A stretch of DNA of 64,000 bases from Neotamlana laminarinivorans (lineage in GTDB: Bacteria; Bacteroidota; Bacteroidia; Flavobacteriales; Flavobacteriaceae). The notes below the pieces were generated by a model that saw only the letters and a list, made by a program, of their open reading frames with translations, was not told the origin of the DNA and made no database searches. Of the stretch, positions 8,602 to 17,987 are shown piece by piece; position 1 is the first letter of the stretch, and every line of letters begins with the position of its first letter. The translations under genes were made by a program, and so were the position numbers. The stretch covers positions 156,217-220,216 of the forward strand of contig NZ_JAJAPW010000005.1 of NCBI RefSeq assembly GCF_020523925.1, written 5' to 3'.

Positions 8602-9590
8602 TAGATAACAAATTAAACCCCTGTTATATTTTGTTTTGTCATTATGGTAATTCAGATTATTTGTACTATACCTTAAAGCAGGCCAAACTTACCAATCCTG
8701 GAAGTCATGTAGTGCTTTTAGGTGATAATGAGAACGAGCATATTGCCAAAAAAGCCAAAGTAGCGCATTACCATTTTAAGGATTTTTATACAACAAACGA
8801 AATAAAAACTTTCGATAAGGTTTATAAACATGTTGCAGGAGTTAAACATGGAAAAGAATTTTGGACCAACTTTGTTTTTAAGCGTTGGTTTTACATTCAT
8901 GGCTTTGTAAAAGAAAAAAATATAAACTCATTTTGGCATTTCGATTCGGATAATTTAATATTAACTAATGTACAAAAACAAGAATATAAATTTGTTGATT
9001 ATGATTGCACCGAGCAATGTAATGGCAAATGTATAAATGGATTTGTGTCTTCTTTTAAAGTAATAGATGGTTATGTTAAGAAAATAAACGAACTGTTTCT
9101 AGATGAAAATTACTTAAACATCCAGCGAAAAGATTTTATAAAGCATCCTAATTATGCATTTACCGAAATGCGCGCTTATACGGCATATAAAAACCAAGAA
9201 AATGTAAATAGTATCAGATTAAATGCTATTATAAATAATGAGTCTTTCGACGATTGTATTTGCATGAATCATGGTTATGAAACTTATAACGAGCCTTTAA
9301 AAAATCAATTTTTAAAAAAAATATATTTTAACAAACAAGGTGAGTTTTTTTGTTATCATAAAGAAAGTTCGTCCTATATTAAAATGATGAGCTTAAACTT
9401 AAGTTGGGTGCCAACAAAACTGTTTAAATTGGTGTGTAATACGTTTAAAAAGTATTATTTAAAAAAGAATAAGAGTAATACAAATACCTATTTTTCACTA
9501 AATATTTATAAAGCAAATAGTTTAAGAACTCGTATTTTAAGCCCTATTCCCAAGCCTATTAAAAAAAGAATTAAAGGTTGGTTAAAATAA
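8598..9590 (+). CDS. Probable glycosyltransferase of unassigned family
   Basis: A 330-residue protein not matching a family I recognise with certainty. It begins with a beta-strand pattern YILFCHYGNSDYL, continues to VVLLGDNE (residues 38-45), and has FDSDN at 115-119, a DxD-like metal site in the position expected for a GT-A fold. A CTEQCNGKC cluster follows near residue 135. The C-terminus is rich in Lys. Its place between glycosyltransferases, overlapping the upstream gene by four bases, supports a sugar-transfer role (inference). Confidence 0.6.
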   Translation: MIDNKLNPCYILFCHYGNSDYLYYTLKQAKLTNPGSHVVLLGDNENEHIAKKAKVAHYHFKDFYTTNEIKTFDKVYKHVAGVKHGKEFWTNFVFKRWFYIHGFVKEKNINSFWHFDSDNLILTNVQKQEYKFVDYDCTEQCNGKCINGFVSSFKVIDGYVKKINELFLDENYLNIQRKDFIKHPNYAFTEMRAYTAYKNQENVNSIRLNAIINNESFDDCICMNHGYETYNEPLKNQFLKKIYFNKQGEFFCYHKESSSYIKMMSLNLSWVPTKLFKLVCNTFKKYYLKKNKSNTNTYFSLNIYKANSLRTRILSPIPKPIKKRIKGWLK

Positions 9591-9606
9591 TATAAAGTAA
9601 CGTAAA

Positions 9607-10524
9607 ATGAACCTCGCCCCAATATTAATTTTTGCATATAACAGACCTGATCATTTGCAGCAAACTCTTGAAGCCTTGTCGTTAAATGCAGATGCTAAAC
9701 ATAGCAATTTGTATATATTTTGCGATGGAGCTAAACCTAATATGCAAGAATTAGATTTGAAAAAAATTGAATCTGTTCAATTTATTGCCAAGAATGAAAA
9801 TAGGTTTAAATCTGTAGTTGTAAAAATAAGAAAATCAAATTACGGTTTAGCCCAATCGATAATTTTAGGGGTAACTGAAGTTATAAATAAACATGGTCGT
9901 ATTATCGTGTTGGAAGATGATATTGTTTCAGGAAAGTTTTTTTTAAAATTTATGAATGATGCCTTAAATGTTTATGAAGGGTCAGAGAAAGTTTATGGTA
10001 TATCTGGGCACCGATATGATTTTATAAAGTATGTAGATTCAGAAACTTATTTTTTACCTATTTCATGTTCTTGGAGTTTTGCTACTTGGAAGGATAAATG
10101 GGAAAAAATAAATTTTAATACATACGAATTGTATGATACAATTAAAAGAAATAATTATGAGAAGAAACTTAATTATGGTAATTTAGATTTTTTTCAGATG
10201 CTTACCGAGCAGAAAAATGGAAATATAAATTCTTGGGCTATTCGTTATTATACTTCTATGTTTATTCAAAAAGGATATTATATTTACCCCAAATTACCCT
10301 TAATAAAAAATATTGGTTTTGATGGGTCTGGGGTGCACTGTTTGAGCGATACTAAAAGTGCAAATAAAAAAAATAGTTTAGAAAATAAAAGAATAATTGT
10401 AAGTAAGCAATTTCCAAAAACTAAAAAAGTAATTAAGCTTCAGTCTGTATTTGCTAAATTAATCTTAAAGTTAAAAATAGTAAAGAAAGTAAAAAGTAGA
10501 ATAATTAAAAAAAATGATGAGTAG
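9607..10524 (+). CDS. GT2/GNT-I-like glycosyltransferase
   Basis: A 305-residue protein opening with APILIFAYNRPDHL and LYIFCDGAK (residues 35-43), with LEDDIV at 102-107 as the metal-binding acidic motif. This pattern is typical of bacterial sugar transferases related to the GNT-I (N-acetylglucosaminyltransferase I) fold. The aromatic block SCSWSFATWKDKW that follows is typical of the subfamily. It overlaps the downstream methyltransferase by 11 bases. Donor sugar unknown. Confidence 0.82.
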   Translation: MNLAPILIFAYNRPDHLQQTLEALSLNADAKHSNLYIFCDGAKPNMQELDLKKIESVQFIAKNENRFKSVVVKIRKSNYGLAQSIILGVTEVINKHGRIIVLEDDIVSGKFFLKFMNDALNVYEGSEKVYGISGHRYDFIKYVDSETYFLPISCSWSFATWKDKWEKINFNTYELYDTIKRNNYEKKLNYGNLDFFQMLTEQKNGNINSWAIRYYTSMFIQKGYYIYPKLPLIKNIGFDGSGVHCLSDTKSANKKNSLENKRIIVSKQFPKTKKVIKLQSVFAKLILKLKIVKKVKSRIIKKNDE

Positions 10525-11431
10525 CATTCTTTCTCCATTATTAAACAATGCTAAGGTTAAAGTTGATAGAGTAATTTGTGTCGAAAATTTGATTAAAGAT
10601 TATAAGAAGCATTTAAATATAGATGTTTCAAGTTATTTTATTGGTTTGCAAGAAATTACATTGTATAAATGTGAGTTATCTGGTTATCGTTTTTTTTATC
10701 CTTATAATGTTGCAGGAAATGGTTTTTTTTATGAGCAGTTACAAAGTTACGACTGGTATTATATGCCGTGGAAATGGGAAAATCAAAAGACTTTAAGCTT
10801 GCTAAATAAAACTTACAAGATATTAGAAATAGGTTCGGGAGGATTAGGCTTTATAAAAAAACTTAATGACTTAGGTTATAATATTACTGGCTTAGAATTG
10901 AACGAAAATAGTGTGAAAATAGGGCAGTCTATTGGCGTAAATATTAAGAACGAGAGTATTCAAAATCATGCTAAAACTAATTTGGGATATTACGACTTTG
11001 TATGTTCTTTTCAAGTTCTTGAGCATATATCGGAAGTTAATTCATTCATAGAGGCGCAAATCTCATGTTTAAAAAAAGGAGGGAAGCTGTTAATTAGCGT
11101 TCCTAATAATAATTCATTTATAAAGTTTAATCATGGAGGGATATTAAATGCACCTCCTCATCATATGGGGCTTTGGGATATAAATTCTTTAAAATACTTA
11201 ACTAATATTTATAATATTAAATTAGATAGCGTTTTTTATGAACCTTTACAAGACTATCATTTAGACTGGTTTATAAATTCAAGTATAGCGTTTAGGTTTA
11301 AAAGAATGCCATTATTACGTAGGTTTTTTGGAAGTTATAAATTTAAAATATTGTTTAGGCGAATTGTTAAAGTGTTTCAAAAGTTTATAAAAGGCCATAC
11401 TATAATTGCTGTTTTTGTTAAAGAAAAATGA
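10514..11431 (+). CDS. Class I SAM-dependent methyltransferase
   Basis: A 305-residue protein whose SAM-binding motif I is LEIGSGGLG at residues 104-112, followed by the acidic strand end ITGLELNE and by CSFQVLEHI, the usual motif around the active site of sugar or small-molecule methyltransferases. The first 100 residues form an accessory segment with aromatic-rich DWYYMPWKWEN that may bind the acceptor. Likely role: O-methylation of a sugar in the polymer, possibly as a chain cap recognised by the Wzt extension (inference). Two adjacent ATG codons are possible starts. Confidence 0.82.
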   Translation: MMSSILSPLLNNAKVKVDRVICVENLIKDYKKHLNIDVSSYFIGLQEITLYKCELSGYRFFYPYNVAGNGFFYEQLQSYDWYYMPWKWENQKTLSLLNKTYKILEIGSGGLGFIKKLNDLGYNITGLELNENSVKIGQSIGVNIKNESIQNHAKTNLGYYDFVCSFQVLEHISEVNSFIEAQISCLKKGGKLLISVPNNNSFIKFNHGGILNAPPHHMGLWDINSLKYLTNIYNIKLDSVFYEPLQDYHLDWFINSSIAFRFKRMPLLRRFFGSYKFKILFRRIVKVFQKFIKGHTIIAVFVKEK

Positions 11432-12687
11432 AAGTTTTAATTGTAAATACTAGCGATATTGGTGGGGCTGCAAACGCATGTTTAAGGTTGCATGAAGGAT
11501 TGTTAAATAATGGTATAGATTCTAAAGTAATTTTAATTAAAAAGCATAAAAATCTTCCTCAAACATTTAAAGTTTTACCAGAAAAAATAAATATTTACAA
11601 ACGGGTAAAAAAGAAGCTTTTTAAATTACTAGAAAATTACAATCTCAAGAAAAAATCGAATGAAGTAGTATTTCTTAAGCAACGTTCGTCGCGCTTAGAA
11701 TTGTTTAGTTTTCCGTTTTCAGAATTCGATATAACAAAAAATAAATGGTATCAAGAAGCTGATGTTGTTAATTTACATTGGGTTTCAGGATTTTTGGATT
11801 TAAAATCATTTTTTGGTAAAAACACTAAACCTGTGGTTTGGACTATGCACGACATGAATACCTTTACAGGAGGTGAACATTATACCGAAACTATTATTGG
11901 AGCTAATAACAACGGAAATCCTATTTATAGAGATTATACAGAGTTAGAAAATCAAACCAATGCATATTACAAAAATTATAAAACCAGAATATTTAATTCG
12001 GTAAATAACCTCACTCTAGTTGCGCCTTCTAAATGGTTGCAAAATGAAGCCTTAAATAGCCCAGTACTTCACGGTAAAACAGTAAAACATATTGCTTACG
12101 GATTAAATAAAGAAATCTTTAATATTAGAGACAAGGTTTATTCTCGTAACCTTTTAAAGTTACCTCAGGATAAAAAAGTAATTCTTTTTGTGGCAGAGTC
12201 GTTAAATAATACAAACCGAAAAGGATTCGATTTTTTAGTTAAAGCTTTTAATCTCTTAAAAAACGAAAATGTTGTTTTGTGCGCAGTAGGCCATAAAAAA
12301 GTAAAACTTAATTTTACAAATAATGTAATAGAACTGGGCGTTATTAACGATGAATTACTTATGAGTGTTGCTTATTCGGCAGCCGATGTTTTTGTTATCC
12401 CTTCGTTAATGGATAATTTACCAAATACTGTTTTAGAGTCGTTAATGTGCGGTACACCAGTTATAGGTTTTCCTGTGGGAGGTATTTTAGATATGGTAAA
12501 AGACGAGGAAAACGGTTATATTGCAAACCAAATTTCGGCGAATGCCTTAAAATGCGAAATTGAAAAATTTCTTGATAATTCCAATCGGTTTATGGCTAAC
12601 GAAATTCGGAAAAACGCTATTGATAAATACGATATAAATATACAAGCCCAAAATTACATTAATCTCTATAAGAGTTTGCTAAATTAA
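11428..12687 (+). CDS. Family 4 glycosyltransferase (GT-B fold)
   Basis: A 419-residue GT-B enzyme. The N-terminal Rossmann domain has VNTSDIGGAANACLRLHEGL, the glycine-rich acceptor-side loop, and VWTMHDMN. The C-terminal domain has ESLNNTNRKGFDFL and the donor-site block PSLMDNLPNTVLESLMCG, with the GT4 E-x7-E type glutamates. GT4 enzymes retain configuration and use nucleotide sugars. It starts within the stop of the methyltransferase (ATGA), so both are co-translated. Confidence 0.9.
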   Translation: MKVLIVNTSDIGGAANACLRLHEGLLNNGIDSKVILIKKHKNLPQTFKVLPEKINIYKRVKKKLFKLLENYNLKKKSNEVVFLKQRSSRLELFSFPFSEFDITKNKWYQEADVVNLHWVSGFLDLKSFFGKNTKPVVWTMHDMNTFTGGEHYTETIIGANNNGNPIYRDYTELENQTNAYYKNYKTRIFNSVNNLTLVAPSKWLQNEALNSPVLHGKTVKHIAYGLNKEIFNIRDKVYSRNLLKLPQDKKVILFVAESLNNTNRKGFDFLVKAFNLLKNENVVLCAVGHKKVKLNFTNNVIELGVINDELLMSVAYSAADVFVIPSLMDNLPNTVLESLMCGTPVIGFPVGGILDMVKDEENGYIANQISANALKCEIEKFLDNSNRFMANEIRKNAIDKYDINIQAQNYINLYKSLLN

Positions 12688-12694
12688 AATTATA

Positions 12695-13471
12695 GTGAAA
12701 CTAACCATAATAACCATAAACCACAATAACCTCGAAGGCTTAAAAAAAACTGTTGAGAGTGTTACAAAACAAACGTTTCAAGCGTTGGAGTATGTGGTTA
12801 TTGATGGTGGATCAACCGATGGTAGTAAGGAGTATCTTGAAGACAATGCACAAAAATTTAATTATTGGGTAAGCGAAAAAGATAAAGGCGTGTATCATGC
12901 CATGAATAAAGGTATAGCAAAAGCTAAAGGCGATTATTTACTGTTTTTAAATTCGGGAGATCATTTTTATAGTGACGGGGTTTTAAAAGAAAACCTTAGT
13001 ACACTTACAGGTGAAGGCATCATCTATTTTAATCTTCAAGTTATTGAAAGGGAAAAGCAATTCATAAAAACCTATCCAAAAACATTATCATTTTCATATT
13101 TTTTAAATGATACCTTGCCACATCCAGCCACTTTTATTAAAAAGGAAGTGTTTGCTAAAACCAATTCTTTTAAAGAAGATTTTAAAGTGGTTTCAGATTG
13201 GAAATTCTTTATCGATGCCATTTGCAAGAACAATATATCTTATAAATATGTAAATAATGTACTTTCAACTTTTTATATTGGAGGTATAAGTTCGAATGCA
13301 GCGTATAGGGAAATTAAGTTTAAAGAGCGAAATACCGTTTTAAATAGTAATTATTCCGCATTTATGCAAGATTTAGACGATGTTGTAACTTTTAGAAAAA
13401 CGCTAAACAATTTACGACAATCTAGAATTATAAAGTTATTGGTTAAACTAGGTTTTCTAAATAAATTTTAA
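12695..13471 (+). CDS. Family 2 glycosyltransferase, copy 2 of a paralogue pair
   Basis: A 258-residue protein of the same length and layout as the one at 6,896-7,672: VIDGGSTDGS, GVYHAMNKG, NSGD, a shared VSDWKFFIDA block and the same LVKLGFLNKF-type ending. The two clearly descend from one gene. The start is GTG at 12,695; no ATG fits nearby. As in copy 1, the last base of the stop is the first base of another GT2 gene. The copies are diverged enough to use different donors or acceptors. Confidence 0.88.
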   Translation: MKLTIITINHNNLEGLKKTVESVTKQTFQALEYVVIDGGSTDGSKEYLEDNAQKFNYWVSEKDKGVYHAMNKGIAKAKGDYLLFLNSGDHFYSDGVLKENLSTLTGEGIIYFNLQVIEREKQFIKTYPKTLSFSYFLNDTLPHPATFIKKEVFAKTNSFKEDFKVVSDWKFFIDAICKNNISYKYVNNVLSTFYIGGISSNAAYREIKFKERNTVLNSNYSAFMQDLDDVVTFRKTLNNLRQSRIIKLLVKLGFLNKF

Positions 13472-14307
13472 TGAATACATTGGTTTCCATAATAGTGCCT
13501 TGTTATAATCATGCAATTTTTTTGGGTGAAGCGTTGCAATCGGTTTTAAACCAAACTTATACCAATTGGGAATGTATTATTGTTAACGATGGCAGTCCAG
13601 ATAACACAGCTCAAATAGCTGAACAGTGGCTAACAAAGGATAATCGATTTAAGTATTTAGAAAAAGAAAATGGTGGCTTATCAAGTGCTCGAAATGCAGG
13701 TGTAAAAAAATGTAAAGGTGAATTTATTTTACCTTTAGATGCCGACGATTTAATACATGAAAACTTTTTAACGACCTTAGTGCCTGTGCTTGAGAATAAT
13801 CAAAATTTAGCGGTAGCGTCGTGTTATAGTAAGTTCTTTTTTGGTAGCAGGAATAATATTATTCACGAGTTAAAGCCTAAAGGGGCGAATTATCATGCTT
13901 TACTTTACGAGAATATTTTAATCGCAACCTCTCTGTATAGAAAACAATGTTGGGAAGCCGTTGGAGGTTACGATGAAACCATGAAAAAAGGTTTTGAAGA
14001 TTGGGAGTTTTGGATAGCCATTACCAAAACAGGTTGGGAGTTTAAAATCGTTGAAGAATTTCTGTTTTACTACCGCAAGCAGAAGCAGTCTATGCTTATC
14101 GATACTTTGCAAAATCATAGGTTAGCAAATATGGAATATGTGTACAACAAGCACAAAGAAATTTATATTGACAAATACGAAACCACATTAAAATATTTAT
14201 TTTACTTAATAAATAAACACAGTACAAGCGAGCAAAAAATAAAACATTCATTAGAATTTAAAATTGCGAAAGTTTTGGCAAAACCGTTAAAATGGTTTAA
14301 AAAATAA
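13471..14307 (+). CDS. Family 2 glycosyltransferase
   Basis: A 278-residue GT2 enzyme with VSIIVPCYNHAIFL, NDGSPDN at residues 39-45, GGLSSARNAG and the metal site DADD near residue 95, followed by FEDWEFWI. This is the common bacterial GT2 form found in O-antigen loci. Its TAATG junction with the upstream gene mirrors the 7,672 junction. Specificity unknown. Confidence 0.9.
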   Translation: MNTLVSIIVPCYNHAIFLGEALQSVLNQTYTNWECIIVNDGSPDNTAQIAEQWLTKDNRFKYLEKENGGLSSARNAGVKKCKGEFILPLDADDLIHENFLTTLVPVLENNQNLAVASCYSKFFFGSRNNIIHELKPKGANYHALLYENILIATSLYRKQCWEAVGGYDETMKKGFEDWEFWIAITKTGWEFKIVEEFLFYYRKQKQSMLIDTLQNHRLANMEYVYNKHKEIYIDKYETTLKYLFYLINKHSTSEQKIKHSLEFKIAKVLAKPLKWFKK

Positions 14308-14319
14308 AAATATTTATAG

Positions 14320-15099
14320 ATGATATCGGTCGTAATTCGAACAAAAAATCAAGAGGAAGCTTTAAAGTTTACCTTAAAAAACCTAACCGAGCGTTATTGT
14401 GACGATATAGGTGAAATTATTGTTTTAGACAACCAATCTACCGATGCCAGTGAAGCCGTAACGAAACAATTTGGTGCACGTTTTGTAACCATTGAAAATT
14501 TTAGCTACGGCGGAAGCGCAAATTTTGTAACCAAAAGAGCAAATTACGATATTGTAGTTATGTTTAGTGCACACGCTTACCCTGTAAGTCACGATTTTTT
14601 TAAATTAATTAAACAGAAATTTGAAGCCAATTCCAATTTAGCAGGCTTACGCTGTTTGCATCATCCTAACGATTACAGAAATTATATAAATCAAGTTTCA
14701 GTAAAGGACGATCCTAATAAATCGGGCTTAATTTTTTCTGGTTCGGCATTTCGAAAATCGGTTTGGGAGCAAATACCTTTTCGAGAAGATGTTGCCACTT
14801 TCGAAGATAAAGAATGGACAGTACGTGTGCTAAAAGCAGGTTTCGATATTGATTTTGTGGCATCAATATTTAGTTACCAAATAACAAGAACCAAAGCACA
14901 ATTATACTTTAGGTTTAAAAACGATGTTGTAGGGAATTACCAATTGTGGCATGATAATGTGACTTGGAAAAATATTTTTAATGGTTTTGTGGTTGGAAGT
15001 TTTAAATTACTCAAAAACTTTTTAGTCGATCTTTGGTACATCTTTAAAAAAACTCTTTTTTTGATAAAATTTATGTTTAATAAGCCCCCGAAATTTTAA
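14320..15099 (+). CDS. Family 2 glycosyltransferase (rhamnosyltransferase-like)
   Basis: A 259-residue GT2 enzyme with VVIRTKNQ at the N-terminus, LDNQSTD at residues 36-42, FSYGGSANF at 61-69 and SAHAYP at 83-88, where SAH replaces the usual DxD. This FSYG...SAHA layout is typical of the subfamily annotated as rhamnosyl- or glycosyltransferases in O-antigen clusters. The C-terminus has a hydrophobic stretch that may attach it to the membrane. Confidence 0.85.
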   Translation: MISVVIRTKNQEEALKFTLKNLTERYCDDIGEIIVLDNQSTDASEAVTKQFGARFVTIENFSYGGSANFVTKRANYDIVVMFSAHAYPVSHDFFKLIKQKFEANSNLAGLRCLHHPNDYRNYINQVSVKDDPNKSGLIFSGSAFRKSVWEQIPFREDVATFEDKEWTVRVLKAGFDIDFVASIFSYQITRTKAQLYFRFKNDVVGNYQLWHDNVTWKNIFNGFVVGSFKLLKNFLVDLWYIFKKTLFLIKFMFNKPPKF

Positions 15100-15121
15100 A
15101 CTTTTACTTATAAATTTTTGA

Positions 15122-15856
15122 ATGAAACCAAAGCTTAGCCTCATAATTCCAGTTTATAATGCCAGCACTTTTGTGTTAAAGACACTTCAGGAGGTTTCCA
15201 ATTGGCAAAAATCAATCGATTATTCGGTTGAGGTTATTATGGTTAACGACGGTAGTCCCGATAATTCTAAAATAATAATCGAAAATTATATAAAGGAACA
15301 GAACGCTAACATTAAACTGGTTTCTTACTCAAAAAATAAAGGAAAAGGTTATGCTGTAAAGCAAGGAATGATGCAGGCAACTGGTGCTTATAGAATTTTT
15401 ACAGATGCCGATATTCCGTACGGCTTCGAAATATTAGAAAAAATACTTTATTATCTCGATTTTAAAGAATTCGATGTATGTATTGGTAATCGCCGATCTA
15501 TACACTCGCAATATTATACGAGCATTACTTTTGCAAGAAAATTGTCTAGTTTTATTTTTACAGGATTTGTTTCTCGGTTTGTAGTAACAGGAATTAATGA
15601 TACACAATGTGGTATAAAAGGCTTTACAGAAAAGGTGGCGAACGAAATTTTTCCAAAATTGGCTGTTAACGGTTTTGGTTTCGATATAGAAATACTTTAT
15701 CTGTCGTATAAAAAAGAGTTTGATATAAAGCGTATTCCTGTAAAATTTGAAGGAAACGAAAACTCGACAATAAGCTTACTTAAAGATTCTATTTTAATGC
15801 TAAAAGATGTTTTGCTGATTCCTTTTAGATATCATTTTACAAAAAAATACAAGTAG
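15122..15856 (+). CDS. GT2 enzyme of the dolichyl/polyprenyl-phosphate sugar synthase type
   Basis: A 244-residue protein resembling the ALG5/DPM branch of GT2: LSLIIPVYN, NDGSPDN at residues 42-48, GKGYAVKQGM at 75-84, the metal site TDADIP at 94-99, then DTQCGIKGF and GFGFDIEIL. Such enzymes commonly make polyprenyl-phosphate-linked monosaccharides used by periplasmic transferases. If so, it could feed a side-branch sugar added outside the membrane, perhaps with the nearby multi-helix protein at 16,581 (inference). It may instead act directly on the polymer. Confidence 0.8.
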   Translation: MKPKLSLIIPVYNASTFVLKTLQEVSNWQKSIDYSVEVIMVNDGSPDNSKIIIENYIKEQNANIKLVSYSKNKGKGYAVKQGMMQATGAYRIFTDADIPYGFEILEKILYYLDFKEFDVCIGNRRSIHSQYYTSITFARKLSSFIFTGFVSRFVVTGINDTQCGIKGFTEKVANEIFPKLAVNGFGFDIEILYLSYKKEFDIKRIPVKFEGNENSTISLLKDSILMLKDVLLIPFRYHFTKKYK

Positions 15857-15862
15857 ATAAAA

Positions 15863-16561
15863 ATGAAGTTGTCAAGAGATTTTACTAATAAAATAAATTG
15901 GATTTTAGACAATTTGTTACCACCATTTGTGAGAGATTCTAGGTTTATTATGAGTCCGCTGTTTTTGCTTTTGTTTGGTAAAAAAGGGAAATTATTTTTA
16001 AATTTTAAGGAAAACGCCTGGGAATTTAATTCTACCGAAATGGCCAATTATTATAAGGAGTTGGCGAGTGTTCATATAAAAAGAGAAACAGATCTTAATT
16101 TAAGTTGTGAAAAGTATATCTTAAATAAAATTAAAGGAGATAAAGTTTTAGATATTGCCTGCGGAAGAGGTTATCTTGCAAAAAAAATACAGCAAAAAGA
16201 AGGTTGCGAGGTTGTAGGAATCGATTTTGTAATACCAGATGAATTAAAAAACTCAAAAAATATATCTTTTCAAGAAGGTATTATCGAGGATATTAAATAC
16301 CCAAATAATTTTTTTGACACCGTAATTTCTACACATACATTAGAGCATGTTTTAGATTTAGAAAAGTGTATTACTGAACTAAGGCGCGTTGCAGCAAAAC
16401 GTTTAATTGTTGTTTTGCCTAAGCAAAGGCCTTATCGTTTCACATTTGATTTACACTTACAATTTTTTCCGTATAAGTATAACGTTTTAAAAGCCTTTGG
16501 AAATGTTAATGGTAATTGTGTGTTATTAGATAACGATTGGTTATATATAGAGGATTTGTAG
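15863..16561 (+). CDS. Class I SAM-dependent methyltransferase
   Basis: A 232-residue protein with SAM motif I VLDIACGRG at residues 95-103, the acidic end of strand 2 in VVGIDF, and STHTLEHVLDLEKCI, the UbiE/type-11 methyltransferase pattern. The N-terminal 80 residues contain a hydrophobic stretch FIMSPLFLLLFG. It starts 6 bases after the polyprenyl-phosphate-type GT2. Its target is probably a sugar of this polymer; the family itself does not define specificity. Confidence 0.82.
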   Translation: MKLSRDFTNKINWILDNLLPPFVRDSRFIMSPLFLLLFGKKGKLFLNFKENAWEFNSTEMANYYKELASVHIKRETDLNLSCEKYILNKIKGDKVLDIACGRGYLAKKIQQKEGCEVVGIDFVIPDELKNSKNISFQEGIIEDIKYPNNFFDTVISTHTLEHVLDLEKCITELRRVAAKRLIVVLPKQRPYRFTFDLHLQFFPYKYNVLKAFGNVNGNCVLLDNDWLYIEDL

Positions 16562-16580
16562 ACTATATTTAAATAAAAAA

Positions 16581-17987
16581 ATGAAACAGATTCTAGAAAA
16601 ATATCTTCAAAGTACAAATGTTATTTTAATTTTATGTAGCGTTGTAGTATTTCCATTTTTGTTAATATCCGTATTTAATAACCCATCTGCCGACGATTTT
16701 TGTTATAGTAATTACGCCAGAGATTTAGGCTATTTTGGCTTGCAAAAAGAAGCTTATTTTGGCTGGTCTGGACGTTATTTACCAACTTTAATTCTTGGTA
16801 TTCCTAATTTAATTTCTGGTTCGTTTGTAGTTTATAAATTGGTGCCCGTTTTGTTATTGATTAATTTATTTATAGCAGTTTATCATTTAGTGTCTTCCAT
16901 TTTTGTAACCTTATCAACAAAAAACAAATGCTTACTTGCAATTATTACGGTTGCTTTATATTTAGCGCAAATGCCTTCACCTACGCAAGGGTTTTATTGG
17001 TTAGCTGGTTCTGTTACTTATCAATTATCAATAATTTTGGCCTTATTTATGTTTTCTTACGTAATAAGATATTTAACTACAAAAAATAGAAAGTTCGTTA
17101 TTACGGCAATATTTTTAGCTTTTTTTATAATGGGATCTAACGAAATTACTTTGGTATTTGTTAATCTCATTATTGGTTTTGCTATAGTTTATATGTTTTT
17201 TCAATATAGAAAAATCGACTCAGGAATGTTAGCTTTATTTGTGGTTATGTTAGCGTGTTCAGCCTTTGTGTTATTGTCTCCTGGTTCGGCATCTCGGGCA
17301 ACAACATATCCAGGAAACCAGCAGTTTATGTATTCGGTTTTAAAAACCTTAAAAGCAACCAAAAGGCATTTAGGCGATTGGCTACCAAGTATAATAGTTG
17401 TTTTACTATTGTTCTTTAATTCTTTTGCGAAAACCGCTTCTAAAATTAAAACACCAGATGTTTTTAAAGTAAAATTGTTTTTTCCTGTTTTAATTGTATT
17501 TAGTTTTCTAATTCTTGGTATTTTTCCTGTTTATTATAGTTTAAAATGGGTGCCGTTTCGTGTGGTTAATTTAGTTTACTTTTTCTTTTTACTAGGTGTG
17601 TTTTATGTATCGTTTATCTTATTTTTTAAATTAAAAGAGAAAGAAAAACCATTTATTAAATTATCAAAATGGACCAAAATAGCACTTTTTGCATTGGTGT
17701 TTTTTCGTTTAGGAGGCGATAACAATGTTAGAGTTGCGTATTCCGATTTATTTAGCGGGAAAGCTTATGCCTACAACAAAGCATTAAACGAGCGATACAA
17801 AATCATAAAACAATCAAAAGATAAAACGGTTGTAATACCAAAGCTAACGGTGTTTCCAGAAACTATTTTCTTCGAAGATGTTAAACCAGATTCCAAACAT
17901 TGGATAAATGCCTGTTATAATTCATATTTCAATAAATCTGAAATAACATATAAGTCTAAAAATAATAGAATGCAGCATAATGATTAG
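16581..17987 (+). CDS. Multi-spanning membrane protein, DUF6056-like
   Basis: A 468-residue hydrophobic protein with about 10 predicted helices and a basic hydrophilic C-terminus. The first periplasmic loop contains NNPSADDFCYSNYARDLG and FGWSGRYLPTL; an acidic pair at this position resembles the catalytic region of GT-C transferases and is typical of proteins grouped as DUF6056. A role in adding a polyprenyl-phosphate-linked sugar on the outer face of the membrane is possible. It overlaps the sulfotransferase gene downstream by 8 bases. Family name is from memory and tentative. Confidence 0.65.
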   Translation: MKQILEKYLQSTNVILILCSVVVFPFLLISVFNNPSADDFCYSNYARDLGYFGLQKEAYFGWSGRYLPTLILGIPNLISGSFVVYKLVPVLLLINLFIAVYHLVSSIFVTLSTKNKCLLAIITVALYLAQMPSPTQGFYWLAGSVTYQLSIILALFMFSYVIRYLTTKNRKFVITAIFLAFFIMGSNEITLVFVNLIIGFAIVYMFFQYRKIDSGMLALFVVMLACSAFVLLSPGSASRATTYPGNQQFMYSVLKTLKATKRHLGDWLPSIIVVLLLFFNSFAKTASKIKTPDVFKVKLFFPVLIVFSFLILGIFPVYYSLKWVPFRVVNLVYFFFLLGVFYVSFILFFKLKEKEKPFIKLSKWTKIALFALVFFRLGGDNNVRVAYSDLFSGKAYAYNKALNERYKIIKQSKDKTVVIPKLTVFPETIFFEDVKPDSKHWINACYNSYFNKSEITYKSKNNRMQHND

